A DNA stretch of 64,000 nucleotides from Nostoc sp. ATCC 53789 (GTDB lineage Bacteria > Cyanobacteriota > Cyanobacteriia > Cyanobacteriales > Nostocaceae): the NCBI RefSeq assembly GCF_009873495.1, contig NZ_CP046703.1:1240001-1304000 (forward strand), read 5' to 3'. The position numbers and the translations under genes are program-made. The notes under the pieces are model-generated. The model worked only from the letters and a program-made list of their open reading frames with translations. It was not told the DNA's origin and did no database searches. Every line of letters begins with the position of its first letter. Positions within the stretch are counted from its first letter, which is position 1. Positions 36,636 to 44,945 of this stretch are shown here, piece after piece.

Positions 36636-37632
36636 GTTTTACCTGTTACTTTTACTTACGTTGTCAATAATCAAGTCGTTACTAAATCAGGATTGATTTA
36701 GCAGTCCTAAACCATTTGTTAAATTTAAGTGTTTGCTTCATTTGATCGAGGTCGCTTAAGTTTTCACCAGTCAAATAGGAATTTTATATATAGGTAACTA
36801 AACACAAAGATAATCAGTATCTAAAGAAAAGACACAATCTTAATGTTTTCTTGGCAACAAAAAATTTGCTTTCTGTTACTTTTACGTATACAAAAAACCC
36901 TTGACATTGCGTCAACACTTTTATATTTACTGTTGTCTAAATTTTTGCCGATGCTAAGAGGTTTTTATGCCTTCTTCACTGGCTATCATGATTCCTAAAA
37001 AAGGGCTTTTTTAGCTCTTTAGTATCTTATATAAGCAGAGTTTCAAAAGCTCTGTGCTTTGCACATTGATGCTTTTGGTGATTTCCTTGCTGGGTTGAAT
37101 AACTTTTTGTTTTTTGGAGGTAGCACGCCTGACTAGCTGTTTCAGCATGGTCGTAAGTTGATGTATAAATAATATCTCCTGACAGTAAAATAATATTACC
37201 ATGAGCTTGAGACATGCAACTGTATTGTGGACAGTTATCAAAGTTGTACACAGTGAATCGTGACTACCTCTCTATGAAATTTCATCGCAAATAGCTGAGA
37301 GTCAAAGTCCATTTACTTATATATCGTTAGTATTTTTAAAATATAGTACTGTTGTTCTCAGAGTATTCAATTTTTTGTCTTAAATGTAACTTGTATTTAA
37401 AAGGCATACGTATATCAAGATATTCTTATTGCTGGATAAGCTTGATTATCTGAACTTTAAGCTAGAAGCGATCGCATCATATCCTGACTTTTCACGGCAT
37501 CTGGAAAACCTCTCTCCTCTTAGGAGAGAGACTTTGAATTTTCCCCCTCCCCAATACATCAAGAGGAGAAAAAAAGCGTATCTTTGACTACAATTAAGAT
37601 ATTAACTTGGTATTTTTATAAGCCTTGACAGT
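36636..37632. other. one-kilobase gene-free region
   Basis: No supported gene. It holds an A6/T6 hairpin (CTAAAAAA GGGC TTTTTTAG, 36995-37014) and a hairpin with arms CTCTCTCCT/AGGAGAGAG (37510-37530) that belongs to a common cyanobacterial repeat. Minus-strand frames at 37011-37251 overlap each other and look like chance. Confidence 0.45.
37510..37530. repeat. CTCTCTCCT/AGGAGAGAG hairpin
   Basis: Nine-bp perfect arms with a 3-base loop followed by ACTTTGAATTTTCCCC, a phrase seen between many Nostocales genes. Confidence 0.6.
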
Positions 37633-38061
37633 ATGAATGTGGAATTTTTTAACAGGATTCCTTTTATGCCTTTAGTATTACTATGGCTAGCTTACACTCT
37701 CCTGGGATGGTATCTTGCTGCTAATCATATTGTTTGGTTAGTAGGAGCTTTTGTGGCTGCTATGGTTATAGTTATTGTGCGAAAGAGTACTTCTTGGTTA
37801 GAGCGTTTAGTTGAATTTGGATCTCAAACTTTAGCTGTCATATTATTTTTAAGTATATCAATTGCTTTTGTAGCAACTTGGTCGCTATTATTAAGGCTTT
37901 TTCTCATACCTTTAGCGACTACGCTTTTAGCTGATTTGGAAATGCGCTTTTCTGACTTTAATAAGCTAGATTCATTTTGGATTTTAACAGTTATAGCAGT
38001 ATTAGGTTTGGTTGTGGGTGAATTAATCGATATTCTACTTTTTCCCAGTAGTAGATACTAA
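37633..38061 (+). CDS. small conserved membrane protein
   Basis: A 142-residue integral membrane protein with four hydrophobic segments (about 12-30, 32-50, 63-98, 115-137). No named family is recognised. It starts MNVEFFNRIPFMPLVLLWLAYTLLGWYLAANHIVW. The last helices contain FSDFNKLDSFWILTVIAVLGLVVGELIDILLF. It stands alone between two long spacers. Function unknown. Confidence 0.75.
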   Translation: MNVEFFNRIPFMPLVLLWLAYTLLGWYLAANHIVWLVGAFVAAMVIVIVRKSTSWLERLVEFGSQTLAVILFLSISIAFVATWSLLLRLFLIPLATTLLADLEMRFSDFNKLDSFWILTVIAVLGLVVGELIDILLFPSSRY

Positions 38062-38431
38062 AAAATTAAGAGTAAAAAGAGATTTTTTTATTTATTACTT
38101 GGCTAATCCACACTAATATCAAATTTTTAGGTGATTGCTAGATCATCTACCTGCTTATCGAAGCAAGGCATGATTACCCACTATTAGTCAATCATTCTCT
38201 AGATTAATTTGACATTCTCCCCACCTTGCTCTGAAAAGCATAATTGAAGCGATCGCTGTAGGTATATTGATCTGAATGTGGCGAGATGGATATTACCGCT
38301 TGAAGACATATCACTGATGATTGTCATTTTTGAGTCACATTTGTTTTTAACCATAGAGATATAGGTAAAACAGTGCAAAAAAAGATGAAACAAAGCGGAG
38401 AGTTCCCACTCAACACTAGTAAGGAAGTGAC
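38062..38431. other. intergenic region before the permease gene
   Basis: About 370 bases, AT-rich, with one HIP1 octamer near 38250. The block AAGGAAG at 38419-38425 is the ribosome-binding site of the next gene. Nothing else was seen. Confidence 0.4.
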
Positions 38432-39790
38432 GTGAGTAGACGTAAAGACTACAGTTTGCTTCAGCAGACAGCAACAACTGAAGTAGCAACACCCAAGCCA
38501 TCGTTGACATTACCAGATGCAGTGGCTCTGATTGTCGGTATTGTCATCGGGGCAGGGATTTTTGAAACCCCGGCTTTAGTGGCAAATCAAGCAGGTAGTA
38601 ATATTGCTGTACTGCTTTTTTGGCTAATTGGCGGTGTGGTATCTCTGGTAGGAGCGCTGTGCTATGCAGAGTTGGCAACTGTCTATCCCGATGTTGGTGG
38701 TACTTACTATTATTTGAAACGTGCATTCGGGCGGGGAGTTGCCTTTTTATTTGCCTGGGCGCGGATGACAGTAATTCAAACTGGTTCCATTGCTCTGTTG
38801 GCATTTGTTTTTGGCGATTATGTCTCTCAGATATGGCGGCTAGGAACGTTTTCGTCTTCTATTTATGCAGCCATAGCGATCGCACTTTTAACTGCTTTGA
38901 ACATTATCGGTTTGCAGCAGGGGAAGTGGACGCAAAACTTGCTAAGTGCAGCAAAAGTTCTGGGTTTGTTGCTGGTAGTGATTCTTGGGCTTACTGCCAT
39001 TCCTAATTCTGTTCCCCCTGTAGAATCTGCATCATCAGGAACCTGGGGATTAGCGATGGTGTTTGTGTTGTTGTCTTATGGCGGTTGGAATGAAGCTGCT
39101 TACATCTCGGCAGAAATTCAAGATGGACGACGCAATATAGTGCGATCGCTAATGTGGAGTATTGGGATCATCACAGCCATTTATTTGCTAATCAATCTGG
39201 CTTACCTACGGGGACTAGGATTAGCAAATATGGCCCAGTCGGAAGCAGTAGCCGCAGATTTAATGCGCTCTCTTTGGGGCGCACCGGGAGCCTTATTCAT
39301 TAGTGTATTGATTGCGATCGCTACTTTAGGAGCAACCAACGCCACAATCTTTACCGGAGCGCGTACCAACTACGCACTGGGACAGGATTTTTCGCTATTT
39401 GGTTTTATGGGACACTGGAAACAGCGTCCAAGTAGTCCCACCTATGCCTTATTCTTGCAAGCAGCGATCGCTTTAGCACTGGTTTTTTTAGGCACGCTCA
39501 CCCGCAAAGGTTTTCAAACAATGGTGGATTATACCGCCCCAATATTTTGGTTCTTTTTCTTGCTTTCTGGCATATCTCTGCTGGTGTTGCGAATCCGTGA
39601 ACCCCACATAGCACGACCATTCCGCGTGCCATTTTATCCTTTCACACCATTGCTCTTTTGTGCCGTCTGCGGTTACTTGCTTTATTCCAGCTTGGTTTAT
39701 ACAGGCGTGGGAGCAATTGCAGGTGTTTTAGTTGTCGCAGCAGGTATCCCCCTGTTGTTCTGGAATAACTATCGCCAAGGTAGGACGTGA
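38432..39790 (+). CDS. APC-superfamily amino acid permease
   Basis: A 452-residue transporter with twelve hydrophobic segments. The first helix has the APC signature LPDAVALIVGIVIGAGIFETPALVA (G-x-G-I-F unwound region that binds the amino-group substrate). Later blocks are LCYAELATVYPDVGGTYYYLKRAFGRGVAFLFAWARM and VFVLLSYGGWNEAAYISAEI. The start is GTG behind AAGGAAG. It resembles LAT/SteT-type exchangers, so it may move neutral amino acids; the substrate is not shown by the sequence. Confidence 0.88.
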   Translation: MSRRKDYSLLQQTATTEVATPKPSLTLPDAVALIVGIVIGAGIFETPALVANQAGSNIAVLLFWLIGGVVSLVGALCYAELATVYPDVGGTYYYLKRAFGRGVAFLFAWARMTVIQTGSIALLAFVFGDYVSQIWRLGTFSSSIYAAIAIALLTALNIIGLQQGKWTQNLLSAAKVLGLLLVVILGLTAIPNSVPPVESASSGTWGLAMVFVLLSYGGWNEAAYISAEIQDGRRNIVRSLMWSIGIITAIYLLINLAYLRGLGLANMAQSEAVAADLMRSLWGAPGALFISVLIAIATLGATNATIFTGARTNYALGQDFSLFGFMGHWKQRPSSPTYALFLQAAIALALVFLGTLTRKGFQTMVDYTAPIFWFFFLLSGISLLVLRIREPHIARPFRVPFYPFTPLLFCAVCGYLLYSSLVYTGVGAIAGVLVVAAGIPLLFWNNYRQGRT

Positions 39791-39815
39791 GATGAGTGAG
39801 CAGGGGAGCAGGGGA

Positions 39816-39849
39816 GACAAGGGGACAAGAGGTGCCTTGTCCCCTTGTC
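39816..39849 (+). terminator. GC-rich hairpin after the permease gene
   Basis: Perfect 14-bp arms GACAAGGGGACAAG and CTTGTCCCCTTGTC with a 6-base loop, 25 bases after the stop. No T-tract follows, so this is both a dispersed repeat and a possible RNA end. Confidence 0.55.
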
Positions 39850-39921
39850 CCCAAGTCCTCTTACCCATGCCCAATGCCCCCATACCCAATACCCAATAAC
39901 TATTGACAAAGGAGAAAATTC

Positions 39922-40584
39922 ATGAACTTCAAAAAAATTCTGTTTTTACTGGTTACAGGCGTTAGTGTTACCAGTTTAGGAATTGCTGGGTGTACGCCGC
40001 AACAACAAGATTTGGAAGCCGGAACACAACAACCTTCTACTTTAACAGGTCAGACCGAAACCGAAACACCATCGGCGACAACTCCCACAACTCAAGTCCA
40101 AGAACGTCCTGGAGATGTTCCTTATGTACCTACACCACAGCCAGTGGTAGATGCAATGTTACAAGTGGCAAAAGTGGGTAAAAATGATGTGCTTTACGAC
40201 CTTGGTAGTGGTGATGGAAGAATTGTTAATACTGCGGCACAAAAGTTTGGTACGCGTGGTGTTGGCATAGATATCAATCCTGAACGTATTAAAGAAGCTA
40301 ATGATAATGCTCAGAAAGCAGGAGTAACCGATCGCGTCAAGTTTGTGCAACAAGACTTGTTCACCACTGATTTTAGTGAAGCAACAGTAGTTACACTTTA
40401 CTTACTGCCAGAGGTTAATGCTAAACTCCGTCCGAAGCTGTTGAAAGAACTCAAACCTGGTAGTCGCATTGTCTCCCACGCCTTCGATATGGGCGATTGG
40501 AAACCACAGCAGACTCTAAATGTAGAGGGAAAAACTATTTATTACTGGGTAGTTCCTGAACAAGTACCAGCGAATTTGCGATAG
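39922..40584 (+). CDS. lipoprotein with class I SAM-methyltransferase domain
   Basis: A 220-residue protein that starts with a lipoprotein signal (MNFKKILFLLVTGVSVTSLG with lipobox GIAGC, Cys27). A Thr/Gln/Pro-rich linker of about 50 residues follows, then a methyltransferase fold: motif I VLYDLGSGDGRIVNTA, motif II VGIDINPERIKEA, and VKFVQQDLFTTDFSEATVVTLYLLPEVN. Methyltransferases need cytosolic S-adenosylmethionine, so an exported, lipid-anchored one is unusual. Target unknown. The ribosome-binding site AAAGGAG lies at 39908-39914. Confidence 0.82.
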   Translation: MNFKKILFLLVTGVSVTSLGIAGCTPQQQDLEAGTQQPSTLTGQTETETPSATTPTTQVQERPGDVPYVPTPQPVVDAMLQVAKVGKNDVLYDLGSGDGRIVNTAAQKFGTRGVGIDINPERIKEANDNAQKAGVTDRVKFVQQDLFTTDFSEATVVTLYLLPEVNAKLRPKLLKELKPGSRIVSHAFDMGDWKPQQTLNVEGKTIYYWVVPEQVPANLR

Positions 40585-40982
40585 GAACTAACGAATTCGT
40601 AATTCGTAATTCGTGATTAAGAGGCATCAGATTCAAGTTGAGTTTCCATTTCTTGGATCTGTAGCCTAATTTTTAAGAATTGATTTCTTGAAGAAGAATT
40701 CAGAATTCAGAAGTCAGAATTCAGGAGTCAGAACCAAGACGCTCGTTCCTTGCTAATAGCGTTGCTATGCCGCAGGGTTTACGCTGCGTTATCCACCAGT
40801 CGTACAGAATACCCAACTGAATTCTGGCTCCTGACTCCTGAATTCTGTTTCGATAAATTCAAATTTTTTTAACTTTAAATTACCTCCATTGGGGGTTGAC
40901 AAAACAATTTTAGATATTTAAAAGAATAATCTAAAATTCAAAATTGTTTGACTAAGTTCAAATTCAAGCAAGGTCAGGAAAT
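40585..40982. other. intergenic region with a 17-bp inverted repeat pair
   Basis: The arms CAGAATTCAGGAGTCAG (40715-40731) and its exact complement (40831-40847) enclose 99 bases. The inside contains a GCG-rich palindromic phrase. It could be a small non-autonomous element. Confidence 0.55.
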
Positions 40983-41792
40983 ATGATAGGGTTAAAGGGA
41001 AAGAATGCTTTAATTACAGGTGCAACTTCAGGAATTGGTCAGGCGATCGCTATCAGACTCGCTCAAGAAGGGTGCAACATCGCCATCAATTACCGCAAAA
41101 GCCCAGAAGCGGCGGTAGACACAGAAGAAATGGCATTGCAAAAAGCCTGCGGAAATATTGAAAATTGTGGTGTGAAGTCACTACTACTTCAGGGTGATGT
41201 CTCCCAAGAATCAGACATTATCGAGATGGTCAACACCGTAGTAAAGGAATTTGGCAGTTTAGATATTCTAATTAACAATGCTGGGATTCAAATAGAAAGT
41301 CCATCCCACGAAGTTACAACAGCAGACTTTGACCGAGTAATTGCAGTCAATCTCCGGGGTGCTTATCTCTGCGCTCGTGAAACTATTAAACACCTCCTAT
41401 CTCTAAATCGTTCGGGGGTGATTATTAATATTTCCAGCGTTCACGAAATTATTCCGCGACCGATGTATATCAGTTATTCCATTAGCAAAGGCGGGATGGA
41501 AAACCTCACCAAAACTTTAGCTTTGGAATATGCCAACCGAGGTATTCGTGTCAACGCTATTGCCCCCGGAGCAACAATTACACCAATAAATCAAGACTGG
41601 ATAGATAACCCCGAAAAAAAAGCGATTGTGGAAAGTCACATCCCAATGGGACGTGCCGGCTCTTCAGAGGAGATGGCAGCCGCAGCAGCTTTTTTAGCTT
41701 CGGATGAAGCCGCCTACATCACTGGACAAACGCTATTTGTAGATGGCGGATTGACTCTATATGCTGACTTCCGGGAAACTTGGTCAGCTTGA
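40983..41792 (+). CDS. short-chain dehydrogenase, glucose 1-dehydrogenase-like
   Basis: A 269-residue classical SDR. The cofactor motif is TGATSGIGQAIA (residues about 13-24), followed by NNAGIQ, the catalytic Ser in INISSVHE, and Tyr/Lys in YSISKGG. The C-terminal GQTLFVDGGLTLY is typical. The 'glucose 1-dehydrogenase' label is the usual one for this subgroup; it would oxidise glucose to gluconolactone. It lies upstream of a sucrose-cleaving invertase on the same strand, which fits a sugar context, but substrate is not proven. Confidence 0.88.
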   Translation: MIGLKGKNALITGATSGIGQAIAIRLAQEGCNIAINYRKSPEAAVDTEEMALQKACGNIENCGVKSLLLQGDVSQESDIIEMVNTVVKEFGSLDILINNAGIQIESPSHEVTTADFDRVIAVNLRGAYLCARETIKHLLSLNRSGVIINISSVHEIIPRPMYISYSISKGGMENLTKTLALEYANRGIRVNAIAPGATITPINQDWIDNPEKKAIVESHIPMGRAGSSEEMAAAAAFLASDEAAYITGQTLFVDGGLTLYADFRETWSA

Positions 41793-42083
41793 GAAAGAGG
41801 CAAGGGAGCAGGGAGCGGGGGGCAGGGGAGCAGGGGGAGCATAAAGGGGATTCGCCAACTCTTAGAGAGGCTGCACCAGACAACGGCAGAGCTACGTGAC
41901 CACCCCTGTTGCGTTAGCTTCCGGTAGAGTACGAGAACCACGCTGGTTGTTGTGGGGGACTCAAACCCATTTTCTGCTCCACAGATGGAGAAAGAGGTCA
42001 TTTCCCCCTGCCTTTTTGTTGAGTAAGGCTGGCGTACTTTCCATAATTAAGCCGATACATACCATTAGTGGAATTAAATACCC
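41793..42083. repeat. GGGAGCAGGG-type low-complexity spacer
   Basis: The 290-base spacer between the SDR and invertase genes begins with tandem GGGAGCAGGG phrases (about 41806-41842). The rest shows no gene or clear structure. Confidence 0.6.
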
Positions 42084-43487
42084 ATGACTAGCGCCATCGA
42101 TAAGAAAAGTCAACTGGAAGCAGAAGCTTGGGAATTATTGGAAGAGTCGATAATTTATTACCAGGGAAAACCCATTGGGACTGTAGCCGCTCACGATCCA
42201 GAGGCAGATGCACTCAATTATGACCAGTGCTTTCTCCGCGATTTTGTCCCTTCTGCCTTAGTGTTTCTCATGTATGGGAAACCAGAGATTGTGCGTAACT
42301 TTTTAGTAGAAACACTGAAATTACAAAGTCATGAAAAGCAGATAGACTGCTTTGAACCGGGAGCGGGATTAATGCCTGCCAGTTTCAAAGTACATTCTAG
42401 GGGGAATGAGGAATTTTTGGTCGCTGATTTTGGTGAATTGGCGATCGCTCGTGTTCCCCCGATTGATTCTTGTATGTGGTGGATTCTCCTGCTACGAGCT
42501 TATGAAAAAGCTACAGGCGATTTGTCACTAGCGCGTCAGCCAGATTTTCAAGCCGGAATCAAACTAATTTTGGATCTTTGCTTAGTACATCGGTTTTCCA
42601 TGTACCCAACAATGTTAGTTCCCGATGGCGCGTTTATGATTGACCGTCGTATGGGAGTCTACGAACATCCTCTAGAAATTCAGGTGTTATTTTATGCGTC
42701 CTTGAGGGCTGCTAGTGAATTGCTTTTATCAGATGGAGATGGCGATACTTACCTCGGCAAAGTCAATAGGCGATTGGGATCTTTGAAATATCATATCCGC
42801 AACTATTATTGGCTAGACCTGAAGCGATTGGGGGAAATCTATCGTTACAAAGATAACGAATTTGGTAAAGAAATTGTTAATAAATTCAACATCAACTCAG
42901 AATCAATTCCTGGTTGGTTGACCGAGTGGTTGCCAGAAACGGGAGGATATTTAGCGGGAAATCTAGGGCCGGGACGGATTGATTTTCGCTTTTTTGCTCT
43001 GGGAAATCTGATGGCTATCTTAACTTCCTTAGCAAGCGAAAAAGAATCTCAAAGCATTATGAATTTATTCGCCCAACGTTGGCAAGACTTGATCGGCTAT
43101 ATGCCTGTTAAAATTTGCTTTCCCGCTTTAGAAGGGTTAGAGTGGAGAATTGTTACAGGATGTGACTCTAAAAACAGGGCTTGGTCTTATCACAACGGTG
43201 GCAACTGGCCAGTCTTACTCTGGTTATTTGCGTCGGCGGCGCAGAAAGCAGGTCGAACAGAACTTGCTCAAGCTGCGATCGCTATTGCCGAAAGGCGTTT
43301 ATTGAAGGATAAATTCCCTGAATACTACGATGGCAACAATGGCCGTTTAATTGGCAAAGAAGCCAGAATTTATCAAACTTGGAGCATTGCTGGATTGCTG
43401 GCTGCTAAAAAGTTTGTAGAAAATCCAGAGTATTTGGAATTAATCAGTTTTGCAGAGGGTCTTGAAGTCCCAGGCTGTAGCCTGTAA
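42084..43487 (+). CDS. alkaline/neutral invertase (GH100)
   Basis: A cytosolic sucrose hydrolase of glycoside hydrolase family 100, matching the 468-residue InvA/InvB proteins of Nostoc. Family blocks: [81 protein letters not shown] and the C-terminal [21 protein letters not shown]. Acidic residues in NYDQCFLRD and DFRFF form the active site region. It cleaves sucrose to glucose and fructose, which feeds heterocysts. The SDR gene lies 291 bases upstream. Confidence 0.95.
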   Translation: MTSAIDKKSQLEAEAWELLEESIIYYQGKPIGTVAAHDPEADALNYDQCFLRDFVPSALVFLMYGKPEIVRNFLVETLKLQSHEKQIDCFEPGAGLMPASFKVHSRGNEEFLVADFGELAIARVPPIDSCMWWILLLRAYEKATGDLSLARQPDFQAGIKLILDLCLVHRFSMYPTMLVPDGAFMIDRRMGVYEHPLEIQVLFYASLRAASELLLSDGDGDTYLGKVNRRLGSLKYHIRNYYWLDLKRLGEIYRYKDNEFGKEIVNKFNINSESIPGWLTEWLPETGGYLAGNLGPGRIDFRFFALGNLMAILTSLASEKESQSIMNLFAQRWQDLIGYMPVKICFPALEGLEWRIVTGCDSKNRAWSYHNGGNWPVLLWLFASAAQKAGRTELAQAAIAIAERRLLKDKFPEYYDGNNGRLIGKEARIYQTWSIAGLLAAKKFVENPEYLELISFAEGLEVPGCSL

Positions 43488-43715
43488 GTATTTAGCGGTG
43501 TCATTATCAGGGTGTCTCTACTAACTATTTTCCCAGTCTCCAGTCTCCCCTAGTCCCTAGACCTCTTATTTAATCATGAGAACGGATAAGTAACCTCAAA
43601 TTCTCAAATACTCGATAACTGATACACTATATTGTAAGAGGTATCTGAAGTGTCATACTTAGTAATATCATCAGATAGTCTTTGCATCCTTAACACGTTT
43701 TAACGTGGATAACAC

Positions 43716-44018
43716 ATGAAAACTACTTCAGATTTAATTTCAGAATTTGAACAACTATTCAGACAAAAATTACAACTAAATAATTGTAAACTCAGAAAGA
43801 AAAGACAAGAGAATAATTATGAAATTATTACTCCAGCTAAAGACATTTTTTTGATGTATTGGTCTGAATTCCCAGAAGTTAGCTTAATATATCAGGCTGT
43901 AGGGGTAAGAACTCAGCAGACTAGTGTTTATGAACGTGCTATCCGCTTGCACATTAGTTCTTGTTTGAGTAGTATTCAGGAAAATCCTACCTCTGAAACA
44001 CCATTATTGGTGAAATAA
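43716..44018 (+). CDS. hypothetical protein (100 residues)
   Basis: No family recognised. The protein is soluble and mixed alpha/beta: MKTTSDLISEFEQLFRQKLQLNNCKLRKKRQENNYEIITPAKDIFLMYWSEFPEVSLIYQAVGV. It could be a small regulatory or antitoxin-like protein, but nothing specific supports this. A hairpin terminator follows. Confidence 0.6.
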   Translation: MKTTSDLISEFEQLFRQKLQLNNCKLRKKRQENNYEIITPAKDIFLMYWSEFPEVSLIYQAVGVRTQQTSVYERAIRLHISSCLSSIQENPTSETPLLVK

Positions 44019-44055
44019 ATAATACTTAGATAACCCACATAATATTTACTAAACT

Positions 44056-44092
44056 CTCGCCAGTTTTTGTAATATAACTGACGAGGGTTTTT
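44056..44092 (+). terminator. intrinsic terminator
   Basis: Stem CTCGCCAGTT/AACTGACGAG (one mismatch), 10-base loop, then GGTTTTT. It separates the two small + strand genes. Confidence 0.75.
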
Positions 44093-44122
44093 CACCTAAA
44101 ATCTGTTGATCGAGAGATAAAA

Positions 44123-44596
44123 ATGCAATCTGAAAAAAATCAAGATCCAGATCAGCTAGATTATAAAACCTTGTTAGCCAATGCAAAGCAAGCCTTAAAA
44201 CTTGAATATCATAAATCAGCTGCTTTAGCGTCCCAACTGCAAACCATAAAAACTCAGTTAGAGCAAGTTCAGGCTGAAAACAAAACTCTCAGGGAAAGTG
44301 CTTATGAAGATGTAGTTAAGCACTTTGAGGCACGGACTCAAGCAGCAGAAGCACTCGCATTAAAAACAGAAGTACGCCAAAGATTCCTTGAAGCCAATGG
44401 TTGCAAGGATGATGAGAGCTTTGATACTCTATGGGATAGCATTAAAAATAAGATTCAGATCCAAGACGGCGAAGTGAGAATCGTTGCTCCAAATGGTACT
44501 CCCAAATTCACCTTAACGGGCAGCATGATGACTTTGAGGGATTTTATTCAATCCCTCAAAAAAGACCCAATCTCGGAAAAATTTTTCTTGAGCTAG
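44123..44596 (+). CDS. hypothetical coiled-coil protein
   Basis: A 157-residue soluble protein. Residues about 15-75 are a coiled coil (KQALKLEYHKSAALASQLQTIKTQLEQVQAENKTLRE). The C-terminal half, RQRFLEANGCKDDESFDTLWDSIKNKIQIQDGEVRIV, resembles the layout of phage scaffold or assembly proteins, a loose comparison only. No other phage gene is near. It might be a chromosomal small protein with a structural role. Confidence 0.6.
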   Translation: MQSEKNQDPDQLDYKTLLANAKQALKLEYHKSAALASQLQTIKTQLEQVQAENKTLRESAYEDVVKHFEARTQAAEALALKTEVRQRFLEANGCKDDESFDTLWDSIKNKIQIQDGEVRIVAPNGTPKFTLTGSMMTLRDFIQSLKKDPISEKFFLS

Positions 44597-44653
44597 AGAG
44601 CCAAATTAATCAAAGGCTTTCGCTATAAGTAGACTAAAAATTGTAGTAGAAAG

Positions 44654-44836
44654 CTATTCATCTTCGTCTCCTGGCGGTCTTTCGCTCTCGCTTTGTTGGG
44701 CGTTCCACTCCAAAATAATGCGTTCCAACATCTCAGACTGCGTACAGCTATTAACATCCGCGTACATTTTAATCAACTGCCTCACTTCAGGACTAATGTG
44801 GCGGATCTCTAGTTGGTTATTTTGTAGCATGTCCAT
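44654..44836 (-). CDS. small ribbon-helix-helix-like protein
   Basis: A 60-residue protein with LEIRHISPEVRQLIKMYADVNSCTQSEMLERIILEWNAQQ, which fits the strand-helix-helix layout of CopG/Arc-type DNA-binding proteins, and an acidic end. No toxin gene partner is adjacent on the same strand. Convergent with the coiled-coil gene. Confidence 0.55.
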   Translation of the reverse strand: MDMLQNNQLEIRHISPEVRQLIKMYADVNSCTQSEMLERIILEWNAQQSESERPPGDEDE

Positions 44837-44945
44837 TAACTTTTAGTGTCTATTACATTATGTTGAACCATTAAACTATGTCTGTTGCAATAAATTTTGT
44901 TAATGGCGATCTCTCTTTGTCGCCTGCTATGTGTTTTAGAATCCT

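Noticed and set aside
37011..37251. two overlapping minus-strand frames of about 75 residues
   Set aside because: Different frames over the same AT-rich spacer, no ribosome-binding site or conserved motif.
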